64,000 bases of DNA from contig JAOTOM010002920.1 in NCBI GenBank assembly GCA_034440615.1, positions 1 through 64,000 on the forward strand, in the 5' to 3' direction. A program made the position numbers and the translations under genes. Of this stretch, positions 13,021-26,800 are shown in pieces. The DNA comes from Ashinkailepas kermadecensis (Eukaryota; Arthropoda; Thecostraca; Neolepadidae). Under the pieces are notes generated by a model that worked only from the letters and a program-made list of their open reading frames with translations, searched no databases and was not told where the DNA came from. Each line of letters starts with the position of its first letter. The stretch's first letter is position 1.

Positions 13021-13077
13021 GTTTAATACAACGAAGAATGGCTCTTAGATGCTCCTGGGTTTTAGACATTGCGTGTA
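13021..13077 (-). repeat. 57-bp exact repeat, inverted copy of 4286-4342
   Basis: Perfect reverse complement of the segment at 4286-4342. It lies just after a TAAACTAGCC-rich stretch and before unrelated AT-rich DNA. Confidence 0.85.
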
Positions 13078-13262
13078 CTATACTTGTGTTGGTTTGCCCA
13101 AGTCATACTGATGCTGAATTTCCTGGAACTTGAATGTGATTTCTCAAATAAATGTAGAAAAAGAAGTTGCTAGATAGGATTTAACAGTACATTTGGGCTT
13201 TAAGGGTAATTTTCGAATTCTTGGAATTGTTCTCCAATGCAACATAAATAAGCAACATTAAC

Positions 13263-13795
13263 TTAACACGCGCACTGGTGGGGGGAGGGAGGTGGGGCGA
13301 AATCCGCCCACCCCTCCGGTTTTTCGTACATAACTCCAGATTTTACCGGTCGATATACGCCATTTTTGCGTACCTGCTTAGATATGACCGGCGCGACGTT
13401 TAAAGCACGAAAACGGAAATCTACCGATTTTTTTTCTCGAGTTAGAGGCCGTTCAAGTCAAAACATTTCGTAGCGCCAGACCCCAAAAATCGGCGCTGAT
13501 GCGCTTCCCGTATATTGGCAAAAGGGAAGTATTCTTGGCAACACTAGCGACTTGTTTGATGCATATTGTTATGCTATATAGTTTCAAGGTCATGTTAGGT
13601 CACCGAGGCCAAGTCAGATCAAGTTCATGACAGGTTAATGGAACCAAACTTGGTCAACTGGAATGTTGCCATAAATGGAAATAACTGTCATGCGATTGAT
13701 GTCACTTTGCATGTTACTCCGTACACATCCTGAAAACTAGTTTGTCATTGTGTACCTAAGCGTTTCCATACTTTATTCATGTACTTAATATATAT
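13263..13795 (+). mobile_element. TTAA-type DNA transposon, truncated copy
   Basis: Starts TTAACACGCGCACTGG, as does the complete copy at 46960. It follows that copy through AACCGG-rich, GGCGCTGATGCGC, GGCAACACTAGCGACTTG and CATACTTTATTCATGTACTT phrases. It loses similarity after about 13795 and lacks the other end. Confidence 0.75.
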
Positions 13796-13839
13796 ACTCC
13801 ATACGCCATTTGCATTGATCACTTAAAAATGGATTGAAA

Positions 13840-13843
<4 letters not shown>

Positions 13844-13879
<36 letters not shown>
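13844..13879. repeat. (AT)n microsatellite
   Basis: Uninterrupted AT dinucleotides beside the left arm of the palindrome. Confidence 0.9.
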
Positions 13880-13880
<1 letters not shown>

Positions 13881-13905
13881 GTTGCGGTATATTATATTAC
13901 ACGGT

Positions 13906-15079
<1,174 letters not shown>

Positions 15080-15121
15080 CCGTAACACATGATTTTTTTT
15101 TGCTTCGCCCGTTCGACTTGG

Positions 15122-15240
15122 GTCGTGTTCGCCTGAGTGCGGGCCTGCCCGCTCCGCGCTCGATGCCTCGCCCGCTCCGCTCGAGTCGTGTTCGCCTGAG
15201 TGCGGGCCTGCCCGCTCCGCGCTCGATGCCCCGCCCGGCT
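15122..15240. repeat. Two tandem copies of a ~64-bp GC-rich unit
   Basis: GTCGTGTTCGCCTGAGTGCG at about 15122 recurs at about 15186, followed in both by the same CCTGCCCGCTCCGCGCTCGA phrase. This GC-rich pair abuts the AT-rich palindrome. Confidence 0.8.
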
Positions 15241-15719
15241 CCGCCCACCTGCGGGGCTGGTCAAATGGTGCGGTTTCATGTGCAGGGGCTGTGTTCCGAA
15301 TTACGATGTGATCTGTGCATGCTACCTGGTCCGGTCAGACTGGTTGGGTACTGCAGCCAGGTAATGGCTTCTGTGCGTGACGGGATGTAGTTTTCATACC
15401 ACCTGTCGTCACGTACGGTAATGATGCTTCCCGGTGCATTTCAATACCACCAGAAAGGGAGAGCTATTGTAACCCGCCAGGTTTCCAACCTAAGCTGTCG
15501 TATGACACAAATGCTGGCCTGCTGGTTTATGGCAGGTGTGTCAGCATAATTGTATGCCAGGGAGGGGCTGCTACAGTCATGGCTGGGAAGCTGAGCTTCA
15601 ATTCATACGCCTAACCGTTCCGGCTACTGCTAAGAAGAGCCTTGTGTGACAAACTGGCATGGAAGCATCTATGATTTTCTGGATTTGGGCATGACTAAGC
15701 CGACCAAACCCAACCAAAC

Positions 15720-16410
15720 CGAGCACGTGATGGGAGGATCTGGGCCCACGAAAATCGCGCTGGGGCCCAGCTAGGTACAACGCGCCCAACGAACTCGCGC
15801 CGAGTCTCCAAAATATCACGCCTGGGACCAAAAATTCCCGTCGGTAGTCCCAAAACATCATGCTTGGAACATCAGAACTTCCCCAGGTGCTCACACAAAT
15901 TGGCATCGATGGCCCCAAATAAGCACAAGTTGGTGACAAAAATCGTATCGAGACCCGATAAAAATCAAGACGGAACCCTCCAAAATAAGAAAAGATTCTG
16001 AAACATAAATGTCCAAGCCAGGAAAATCGCTCCAGATCCACAAACACACCACCAGATACCTTCAAAAATCGCGTACGGCCCCGACAAAACGTATCGCAGT
16101 GAAAAATTCGCCGCATGACAAAATATGACGCCGTAGACCAGAAAATTCAGGCCGGGACTCGGACTTTAAAAAATTCTGAAGATGTCGCCAAAAAATGCGT
16201 CGAGCCGAGAACACTGCCGTCGGAACACCCCGGAATCACGCACCTGGGCTCGAAAAGTCGCGCCGGGACCCAGATAAATTATACCGGAGCCTCAAAAATC
16301 GTGCTGGGTCCCATAAATGTGCTTCAAGAGCCCAAAATAAAAACAGCAGAATCCTAAGACCACAACGGGAGGCGGAAAATGTACCGGGCCCTAAAAAGCA
16401 TGGGTGTAAC
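15720..16410. repeat. Degenerate short-period array (~26 bp, GGGCCC/AAAATCGC type)
   Basis: Repeated phrases such as CCCACGAAAATCGCGCTGGG, CCAAAATATCACGCC and CCTCAAAAATCGTGCTGGG recur every 25-30 bases. It belongs to the same family as 54953-58140. The open frames in it stay open because the unit is poor in stop codons. Confidence 0.7.
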
Positions 16411-17799
16411 CACGGTTTCGAAATGGGGGGGGCACACCAGGGACGCGGTAAGTTTTGACAGGATAAAGGAGTAGCCCCGCCTCCGCCCCCCAAAAAATCC
16501 TTGGATTTCATCCACTTCATTTTCAATGTCTGGTTTTCATATTTACCATTGATAAAAGTGATATACCGGGGACAAAAAGTCCCACAAGGATTAGCAAATT
16601 TCACTCCTTATCACTGCCTATGAAGTGTGGCGGATGCGCCGAAAGCGCAAGGCGGGTCTACACTTTTGGCGTCTTGGCGATCGTGCGTTATGAACTGGAA
16701 TGCTTGAAAGTTCAAAATTGTGTATTTTTAATTGGTTTGCACCGGTGTAATTTCAGCAGTGTGAGGTCACTTATCAAGGGACACCAAAAGGAAAACCTTC
16801 GAACAGGATGGGGAATTAGGGTTCACGTCCGGCGACTCAGAAACGATTATGGTAGATTAGGCCCCTTTCACATGACAATTAAGTTGGTGCCTAATTATTT
16901 TATTAACAAAAATAAAAATGGCCCCTTTTTAAAAATAGTGGTCGAAATCCTGGGTCTTTTATATAATGATGGTAGGTGGGCCCCCTCCAAATCCGTCTCC
17001 CCCTAGCGACAATCCTAGGTACTCCACTGGGCCTAATGCATTGATAAAATGAACACATCTAATTTGGTTCGTGGAGTCACCTCATATATCGTATGAGGGC
17101 CTCAGTCCCTGTGCAAATAACTCCGATCCCTCGATAATGCTGAGAAAATGGAACAGGTCCAGTGACTGCGGGGGCCACTGCCCCCACAGTTAATACGCTG
17201 GAGGAGGCCCTGGGCTGAGTGTCACAGATAGTCCCCCTCCGCAACATGTACGAGAAGCAGCATGATGCAGTGTGGATCATGGTAGGAGACTGTGGATGAA
17301 GCATGAATGGTCGAACCTGCAATGCCCGTCGCCCGCATCGAAGAATTTCCTCACTTCCGGGATCCTCTTCTGTACTGGAAGCTCTCCCATATGTCCGAAT
17401 GATCCTAATTGGGACCGGAATATAAAACTGAGCTCGGATTCCTCATGACAGACAAAATAAATATGAAACCATTCCGTATTCAATTCAAGTAACATACATC
17501 TGTCCAATAGAGTTAAAATACCAAATACGTCACAACTTGACGTCATGATGCGTATCATTATTCGATTACTGTACCGACTCGATAGGCCTTGTACTGTACC
17601 TTGTTAGATGACAATTGGTGTTTACAGGAGCCGGTGTGGTTATATATGTTGTCGCCTTGCTGTTACTCAATATACCTATATCGGGCGTATATCACCTTGT
17701 CCCTACCCAGCTCATTCCCAAGTCCCCTATCCAAGGCTATAGAAGACTAAGAAGACTACTAGAAGCTGTTGATCATAAAAAGTAATGTTCAAAATATAT
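16411..17799. other. Intergenic, nothing recognised
   Basis: Several 80-128 codon frames occur, but none has a recognisable domain. The region follows the GC-rich array and returns gradually to AT-rich DNA. Confidence 0.4.
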
Positions 17800-18030
17800 T
17801 TAACAAATGTAACCTTGCCTAACCTGGCCTAACCTTCCATGCAAGAAAGCAATTTTTTTAACTGGAAAATTTCATTCTTTTTCTAAAAAAATTGTCAGTA
17901 TTAAAACCTATCCTAAGTCAGCCTGAAATGTTTGTGAAGACAAACAAATCATGTATTTTTGTTTGTAGAAAGTTTGTCTTATCAACAATAGCCTAAACTA
18001 GGACTTAACCAAACCTAATCCCCTTGTATG
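17800..18030. repeat. AACCT-rich dispersed repeat, fragment
   Basis: Shows AACCTTGCCTAACCTGGCC followed by TTCCATGCAAGAAA, CCTATCCTAAGTCAGCCTGAA and TAGCCTAAACTAGGAC. These are the ordered blocks of the family at 12065 and 19935. Confidence 0.6.
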
Positions 18031-18295
18031 TTTCATGAAACATGAATGTGAATATGGAATGGAACATTAACGCATCTTCCGAATCACGTTCATGAACATC
18101 ATATTCCAAAAGAAGATTTAAAAAATTCCCAAAACACCTTTTATCAAAATAATACCCATAACATGTATGTAAAACTTGTCTTGTGGTTACCTTCAACTGC
18201 AATAATACCAAAATAGGTACCATTGCTCTTGCAGACAGTTGTAATGTCGTATATTTTAAAAGCATGACTCAATGCTGGTTTTGATTCCTGACCTA

Positions 18296-18750
18296 ATAAA
18301 GACAAAGACATAAAAGATCAGTGCAACTATGAGCCACGAGGGCCCTTCTTGGTTGCACTCTGTACACTGAACCAGTTGTCCACCAAATGTGTTGATCAAC
18401 TCTCCCTGGAATACAGAAAAACAAGCCCCCTATTCTTATAATGATTGTCTATGCTGTTCTTAAAGATGTTCAGTGTGTTGCTACTGACAATGGTTTCTGG
18501 CACCTGGTTCCAGTGTTCTACTACCCTGTTGGTGAAGAAGGACTGTCTTAACCTTGTCCTGCTGTGATTAACTTTAATTTTGAATTGATGACCTCTAATT
18601 GCATCATTTCTGTTAAATTCAAACAGTTCCCTGAGATAACCCTGTTCCTGACCATGAACAAATTTAAAGACCTCGATGAGATCTCCTCTCAGCCTTCTAT
18701 ATCTAAGTGAAAACATTTTCAATTTCTTCAATCTTTCCTCATATGCCATA
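18296..18750 (-). mobile_element. CR1-type LINE, 3' fragment (copy 1)
   Basis: The - strand encodes only the RT-downstream C-terminal part of CR1 ORF2 (18396-18749), including [18 protein letters not shown] and FTNRVVEHWNQVP. This is followed by the 3' UTR and a short ATAAAGACA-type tail at 18296. It is a typical 5'-truncated insertion. The protein text matches the copies at 21933 and 32715. Confidence 0.9.
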
Positions 18751-19784
18751 ATGAATTAGGTATAACTTTAATAATGAGCATTGTCTAGCATGCTACCCAA
18801 TGCTTCACAGCTTGATGGCTAATAAGTGTAGGGTGCCCATCTGTTTTCATGAGATGTCAATTGCATCAGGAAATATTGATCACAGCCAATTGCCTAGTAT
18901 AAACTAATATGTTCTGAAATGGTGGCATCACATCCTGTCCATCATAATTGTGTTCCTGTGTTGGTGTCCAGATGTGGTTGTGTGCAATATCTGAGGCAGA
19001 AAGGAAGACACTAAGTGTTTTTGAGATGAAGAAGTGTTGAATCAACTTCATGTAGTGGTGAATTTTTCCTTAATCACATCTGAAAAGCTTTAGAATGACT
19101 TTCATAAATGTGGTATTTAAATAAACTATGGCAGCATGGCACTTTCAACATGATCTCATTGGGGTGGGTCACCAGTGGTGGGGAGATTAGTGAGGGATGG
19201 GTACCTGGTGCTGGCAGGCTGATAATCCTATCACACTTCATACACAACTTGAAAAATCATCAAGAATATCACAATTGAAGAAAACCACAAATATAAACAG
19301 TGTGAACCACCTTTGTATCAGTTGATAACTGCAAAATTTGTTTACCACACAAAACAATGCTGCCCCCAAATTCAGTTCATTGTCGCATGCTGTTCAAAAT
19401 AGTGGGATGGGAAGTGAGACAGGTTTGTGGTTTTATGATTTGTATTTCCTTTTTTGTATTGATTTGATATGAAGGATGTGATGATGTAGAAAATGTGCTT
19501 GTCTTTAGCCTCTTTATTTTCTTACCTCATGTTTTTTTTTGCATTTGTTGCATGCATTCAATCTCTGGTGTAGACTTTTGCCCTCCCTGTGCATTTCAGT
19601 GGATATTTTATTTGCAGCTAGTGTGTCTCATCAAGCCATTTGCCATACCTTGCAGCCTGGCCCCTGAGGTCATTGTGTAATGTATGGTCACACTGGTGTA
19701 CAAGCAAAAGGTTGGTGCATGTGAGATGGGCAAAAGGTGAACATTGTGCTGTGAGGTAATTGTTGAATTTTTATAATTTCTTTT
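18751..19784. other. Intergenic, upstream of OSTC, nothing recognised
   Basis: No repeat or gene identified apart from short chance frames. Confidence 0.4.
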
Positions 19785-20165
19785 TTCCAATGTAATGTTT
19801 ATGAATGGGTTAATATGATTTGGTCACTCATTTCCTCTGTAAATGTATACTTTTCAGTTGACAGGCAAAATAACAACAAGAAAGGGGCTTATAGTTGGGT
19901 AATATAGCAGACAAATAATGTTAGGAAAAATAAAAATAGCATAACCCAACCTAACCTAACCTAGCCTAACATCCCATGTAGGAAAAATTTAAAGTGGAAT
20001 TATTTCAACCTGAACAAACTGAGCCTAACCTGTGTTTGAAGAAAAAGGTCTAATGATTAAATAAATTATTTGACAACTTTTCCAACTAAAACACCTAACT
20101 TAGTCAAACATAATGCCTTTGTTGGCTTCATAGAGGTAAACTGTTTGTAAAACTTGTCCCATGAA
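19785..20165. repeat. AACCT-rich dispersed repeat copy
   Basis: Begins CCAATGTAATGTTTATGAATG and carries CTCATTTCCTCTGTAAATG, TACTTTTCAGTTG and AAAGGGGCTTATAGTTGGGT. AACCTAACCTAACCTAGCC follows at about 19952. The block order is the same as at 11885 and 44190. It lies a few hundred bases upstream of the OSTC start codon. Confidence 0.7.
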
Positions 20166-20713
20166 TATCTTCAATCACAATAATACTGAAGCTGTAAGGG
20201 AAGAAAGTACATTTTATCTTTCAGTGTAAAATCTGCTCAATAGACTGTGTTCCATGTTTGCCACAGGTTCATGATCATATTTATCACTCCTACCAGATGA
20301 TGCTGTCAAATGATTAAACTTATGTGCTTCCTGCCATATTTGTACCACATTTATGTGTACCATATTTGTATCATGGCTACCATACAGTACCACATTTGCC
20401 TGATAAAATAACTGCTTTTTCATTCAGATAAAAGTACCAAAACTCTCTTGAAAAAGAGCTGTTTTTAAATAAAGAATTTTGGTAGATGCATTTTTTTTTG
20501 CACTGCATTTGGTGCACTTCTTCTCATGAGGGTCAGTGCACCTTTTTCTTCTGGTGTATATTCACCTTTTTCACACCACCAGGTGCATGTGGTGCTCCTT
20601 GTCAAGTTGTCAAGCTGTCTGCTGTACTTGTATACTTACAAACATACTTACTGATAAGATGTGCTCTTACTTTCAAGATTTTTGTCATCAACAAAAGAAG
20701 CTGCATTCATAGC

Positions 20714-20852
20714 ATGGAGTCAGTGCTTGCATTGCCCTTCAAGCTGCTCGTGATACCGAATTTGAAAATCAAGAAACCATCATGGCTTCAGCAACCATCT
20801 GCAATGCAAATGTTTGCATTTATTCTGGTTTCCTACTTTTTGGTTACTGGAG
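20714..20852 (+). CDS. OSTC: OSTC exon 1 (residues 1-46 plus first base of 47)
   Basis: Starts at the ATG of MESVLALPF and ends at the donor GGAG|GTAAGT. The split glycine codon G|GC is completed by exon 2. Encodes the conserved PNLKIKK and first membrane segment. Confidence 0.95.
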
Positions 20853-23800
20853 GTAAGTACCTGATCTTCATAAACTATTGTTGTGCATGAATATCCATTG
20901 AACTGCTGTGACACATAGCCTCTGCAAAATAAACTTTGAGTAGTCTTATCAAGTTCTGAAATTGAGGCCCATTTTTGTCTCACCTCTATCCCATTTTGTC
21001 CTTCATATATCCCAGCAGCCTATGGCCCTGGCATGTCAGCTGGTCTATCCTAGTTCTGCAGGTGCTATATTTTGCACTACATCAGAACCCCAGAATCTTA
21101 AAATCCCAACAGCCTTATTGCAGTGCTCCAAAGTTTATTTGATGCCAGGGTGTTGAAGTGGAAAATGATCCTAGTAAAACAAGTGCAAGAGTGAAAAACT
21201 ATGGTGAAAATAAGATAACTAATGAAATCATTGCATTGATTTAGGATGATAAGCACTAGCATCCCATACTTATTGCTGCATGTTTATTTTTTTCTGAAAC
21301 TAGGTCATTGGCAGATCCATGGTGGATAATTTGGAACATATGCCTCTATGGAGACGTGGCACCTCTCTGAGTGGAAAAGGCATCTCTCCAGGACTTTCCA
21401 ATGCACTCCTCCCCTTTGATGTTTCAGTCCAATGCATATAAATAGAAGAGGTGTCCCCCCTGGGTACAAAAGGCACCCCTGCGGAACGATCGAGTGCACC
21501 CCCGCTATCAAAAACTTAGTGGCGCCTCTTGGAGGAAATGATGCCCCTCTATACAAGTGTCCCTCCCCGATCAAAATTAATGGATCTGCCCATCAGCTAG
21601 GTATAGCTCACCAGATCAGGTGTGACACGAAGGCTGTGTGAAAGGTAAGTAGGGTGCAAGTTTTCTCACAAGTCTCAAGCAGATTTCCTTACTATTTCTT
21701 ACCTTAGGTTAGCCATTTGGGACCAAATTAATACTATGAGATCAAATGCACCCGACCAGATAACAAACTATTGAACTATTTGGTAGTCATCTCATGCACG
21801 CATACTTCAGTCAATATCAGCACATGTCAAACATAGGTATAGCCCATATTTCACATGTGCATAAGTCCCTAGACCCTATCAGAATAGGATCTCCATGCAT
21901 TGCTTACTTGATACCAATGTCGTCTTCAACTACATAAAGACATAAAGACATAAAAGATCAGTGCAACTATGAGCCACAAGGACCCTTCTTGGTTGCACTT
22001 TTGGACACTGAACCAGTTGCCCACCAAATCTGTATATCAGCCCTCCCTGGAATACAGAAAAACAAGCCCCCTATTCTTATAATGATTGTCTATGCCGTTT
22101 TTAAAGATGTTCAGTGTGTTGCTACTGACAATGGTTCCTGGCAGCTGGTTCCAGTGTTCGACTACCATGTTGGTGAAGAAAGACTGTCTTAACCTTGTCC
22201 TGCTGTGATTAACTTTAATTTTGAATTGATGACCTCTAATTGCATCATTTCTGTTAAATTCAAACATTTCCCTGAGATATCTCTGTTCCTGACCATGAAC
22301 AAATTAAAAAATCTCGATGAGATCTCCTCTCAGCCTTCTATATCTAAGTGAAAACATATTCAATGTCTTCAATCTTTCCTCATATGCCATGTTGCCTATA
22401 CCATTAACCATTTTCGTTGCCCTCTTTTGTACTCTCTCTAAAAGCCAAAAATCTTTCTCATAACTATGGGTCCAAGCTTGGACACAGTATTCTAAATGTG
22501 GCCTGACATATGCACAGTAAAGCTTCCTGATGACCTCCTCAGTTTTGTATGACACATTCCTCTGTATTTCCCCAAGCATTCTTAGTGCCTTTTTCCTAGC
22601 TTCTTTGATCTGTTCTGATGCCCCCAATTTTGTGTTCAAAATAACACCTAAGTCCTTCTCCCGCTGAGTCACAGATAATACTTGGCCACCCATCAAGTAT
22701 GGCGCCTTCATATTCTGCCTACCTACATGCATGACTTTGCACTTATCAAAATTAAACTTCATTTGCCATTTTTCGGACCACTTTACAGGCTCGTCTAAGT
22801 CGTTCTGCAGCAAAACCTGCTCATTGTGTCCTGTTATTGCCCTAAAGATCTTCAAAGCATCCGCAAATGTCAAAACCTTACTTCTTAGGCCACATTCAAT
22901 GCTATTCACAAATATAATGAACAATAGTGGCCCCAGTACCGACCCCTGAGGGACTCCACTAAGAACAGTTTGCCATGATGACTTTGTACCATTTAGCATT
23001 ACTCTCTGCTGTCTATCTGAAAGCCACAACTCTATCCATTTTAGGATGCTACCTGTAATGCCATGGACCTGAAGCTGCATCATTAACCGTTTATGGGGTA
23101 CCTTGTCAAAGGCCTTACTAAAGTCAAGATATGCTACATCAACCTGATTTCCCTGATCAAATTGTTCTGTGGCAACATTCAAAAAGTCCAAGAGATTTGT
23201 GAGACACGATCTCCCTTTTCTAAACCCATGTTGAGTATCTTGAATCAATCTGTTTCCTTCCAGAAAACTAACCATTCTATCCTTGATAATTTATTCGAGT
23301 ACCTTGCAGATTAGGGATGTGAGGCTTACGGGCCTATAATTTTCAACTTTCCCTCTCTCTCCTTTCTTGAAAATAGGAACTACATTTGCCCTTTTCCAAT
23401 CTGTTGGAATTTCATTTTGTGAAACTGATCTACAAAATATTATACTAAGTGGAATTGCCAGTTCCTTTTCAGCTTCCCGCAATACCCTAGCATAAATTCC
23501 ATCAGGTCTTGCTGCCTTGTTTGGCTTTATTTTTCTGATATAATTGAAAACAACATCACTATCAACGAAATCAATATCGTGTATCTGATCACCTGTCACT
23601 GAACTGTGGTTCACGGTTGGCAGATTTGTCACATCCTCCACTGTAAACACTGATTTAAACTGCTTGCTCAGCTCCTCAACCATCTCACCATCCTCACTCA
23701 ATATAGTCCCATTTACTTCCAGTGGACCAATTGTGCTTAGTTGCACTCGCCATCTCTGAACCAAGGCGTGGGGAATTTCTCCCTGAGCCGGATATGGGAT

Positions 23801-26800
23801 TGCATGCTGCACTCTCGCCACAACTGTTAGTTTACCGGTTGCAATTGGGCTTGCACATTCCGAAGTCAAATCATTGTGTCGCTTCAAATGCGAGTCTCGA
23901 AGTGAGGTGAACGACCCGAATTTAAATGTCCTTCAATGATATCCGAAGTGAGATGTTTGCGATGTTAGCGCGTGCAATAATTTAAGTGTCTTTCAGTGAT
24001 GTCAAGCTTGCACAGTGTTAAAATATTGGTTTTGAATTAGGTGTGAGATGTCGAAACGAGTATAGTAGGATGTCGAAATGTGTCATGGAAGCATGCCAAT
24101 TGAAATATCGTTTCAGTTCTTGAAACTCAATTTCGAGCCAATAGTATACTCACAAGTGCATGTTTTTCATTTTATTTGTGGGACACCTGATACAGGGATG
24201 CCTATACTAACGTTAACGTTAACGATTGCGAAACCATGGTATCAGCAGATGGCATTGCTTAGCAGACCACATCATAGATGATCTCTGCACCTGGAATTGT
24301 GCTACGAGGTGCTTGTGTATCACAATCCGTAATGTTGAACATAAGCATGACACTTATACACGAAATACGTTTAGAAATGAATCACGGTGACCTCATAAGC
24401 ACACATAAACAAGCACGATGTCGATACTTCCCTGAACGGATGTCTATTCAGTGCTCAGTAAGTGGCATATTCCACCCTGTTTCACGAATAATTTAACACT
24501 GAGCTTGCATCTCGATCGTCTATGTTGTATTCATAATATTGGTTCGCCGAAGGCTTGACGAGACAAGCCGAAGTACAGACCTTTCGAACCATGTATCCAT
24601 ATATTCCAGTGAAGTCCGATAATCGTCCAAAACCAAAGTTGCCCCTGGATAGATTGACTTTTAAGAACTACATGGGGAGAAATACTCTAAGCATATGTAT
24701 AAATTGTATCATGCCATGCTTAACAATGTTATTTAAGGTGGCCTCTGAAGCCAACCTTCAGGCATTTTTATCGCTGCTTATCGCGTGATGATATAAGTCT
24801 GAAACTTGTTCAATTTTCCAAAAGTTATTTTGCACTTATGCCAAAAACACTACGGCTCCAGGCAGACATTCTGGAGGGCATGTGGGACCAATTTTTACAG
24901 TTTCATAGCTTTCAAAGTCAGTCAAATATCTACGCGTTATGTTCATAAGCACTATCTTATGGCGAATAAGATTCATAAACACTATCTTTGATGCAGAACA
25001 CATATGTTGCACATTTTGAGGTATTAAACATGCACAAATGGCGCAGGCGGTTCCAGGGTAAGAATGTAGGATTTTGTGGTGGTTTTCCTTAGTTATTTGA
25101 GCTTAAGGACGCTTCGGCCAAAATTGGATAGTTTAGTTGGTGGTTTTCAGCATGATAAAACATGCCTTTTGCACGCTACATCAAGGTCAGCCTTGCATGG
25201 GAGGCATATGTGTTAGGCATGTTCAAGTAAAGGGAATATTGGCTCATAGGAATTAGAGAGTGGTCAAGCCTGACTGTCCCTGGTGTTTCAGAACGCGTGC
25301 AACTTTACGTATGATTTATGCACTGACCGATACACAAGATGTTGCGGGTAGAGGCGTACTCAGGGTAAACAAATAAGGCGGTTACTCCATTTTGTGTATC
25401 TGGCGCCGCCTACCAGATTATTTATTTATTCGTAGAGGAGCATTCGGTATACTATTAAAAACGGCTTTGTGCTGGCCAAGTGTTTCTCCCAAATTTCGGC
25501 TACCCTGGATATGCATCTGATTTTCTTAATTGACGTTCTGTAGCCCACAATTGAGAGAGCTATCAATTTGGAGTCGATTGGCAGTAATTGGACCCGAATG
25601 TTAGACTAAGTCTCAGAGATATAGTACAACATATATAAGTTTTCTTTGTATGGAAAGTTAATTAACGATTCGAGCTTTTGAACAATATTTTGGTTAACAA
25701 AAATGTTCCATTGGTTAGAGAGATCTCAAGGAGGACTCGGGGACGAGTGGTCTAGGGGTAAGATGCTCGTCTCACAATCGAAAGGTTGTGGGTTCGAGTC
25801 TCACCTGTCGCTACCCTTCGCCCTCGACCAATCGGCGTGAGAGATTGGCGACGCTACATGACTCAACGGTCGACGTGTCGTAAAAACAAATGACCGACCA
25901 AGGAGGACTCAATAAGCCCCCATAACAAAGGAATGCTTTCACATGCTCTACACGATGGGGCTAAAGCCGAAGCGTATGAACTGGTATGACAAAAATCGGA
26001 TGATCTTTCAAAAATGGGTGGTCAAATAGAAATAACTAAAATCAAGCTGAGGACTAGTTTTCATATTTGCTTAATTTCTGAATCATATACTACTTTTAAA
26101 TTGGGGGTGAAAAATATAGTACACTAAAGCCTTGATCTTTGATCTTGATCTTAACTGAACCATGCAGTATCCTTGATCGTAATTTCCTTGTTGAGAATGA
26201 CCGGCAAAAGCGGGTGATGGCGATGATTGCATTTATACTGTCAAACAGCACCATTCAATCTCCAAATGAGAAAAACGAGACGACAATTTTGTGGAGAAGA
26301 TAATGTTTCTGGTGGCAAAAAACTAAGAGCAGCCTATTTTTCCAACCATGGTGATGACTTTGTGGGACCAGGTGGACGGCGTTGCGCTTCGCCAGAGATG
26401 GTTCCACCAAGTTCTTCCAGGCAGGAGTTAACCCTTGAAAGGGGCCTCCTGAGTCTAATAAAGTTTAAAGATTCATATCCGCCTTCACCGACATATTTCG
26501 TCACTACTGAGATCCCCATCATGGATTTCGACGCCTCAGATTCTGGAAGCATGGATAAGCAGTCTCATGGAGGCTCCTCTCGCGTTCTGGGGACCTCCCT
26601 CATATCCTACTGCCTTCTCTTCCGTTTTAGAGGGAGGGATTCCTTAATTGGAAAGGACTTATATTCAGCATTTGGTAAGGGGTAAGTGGTTCCATACTTC
26701 TCCATGAGCAAAGCCATCACTAAGTTATTGCTTTGGGGTGCAGCCTGTAGAGCCATTTCAGAACGATGGTGCTCCTTTTTAACGTTCTTGAGGCGCTGTG

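Noticed and set aside
20486..20713. Upstream ATG extension of OSTC exon 1
   Set aside because: The frame is open, but the upstream text is Cys/Phe-rich and unlike OSTC. The conserved family start corresponds to the ATG at 20714.
22304..23275. An intact host reverse-transcriptase gene
   Set aside because: It is a 5'-truncated CR1 copy with an altered catalytic box (FADA) and broken frames.
25739..25812. A functional tRNA gene
   Set aside because: A and B boxes are present, but the acceptor and anticodon stems pair poorly. The unit continues into a SINE body and is flanked by target duplications.
26227..26685. 152-codon frame in OSTC intron 1 as a nested gene
   Set aside because: No recognisable family, and an overlapping - strand frame exists. 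Composition is like neighbouring intron DNA. I cannot support it.
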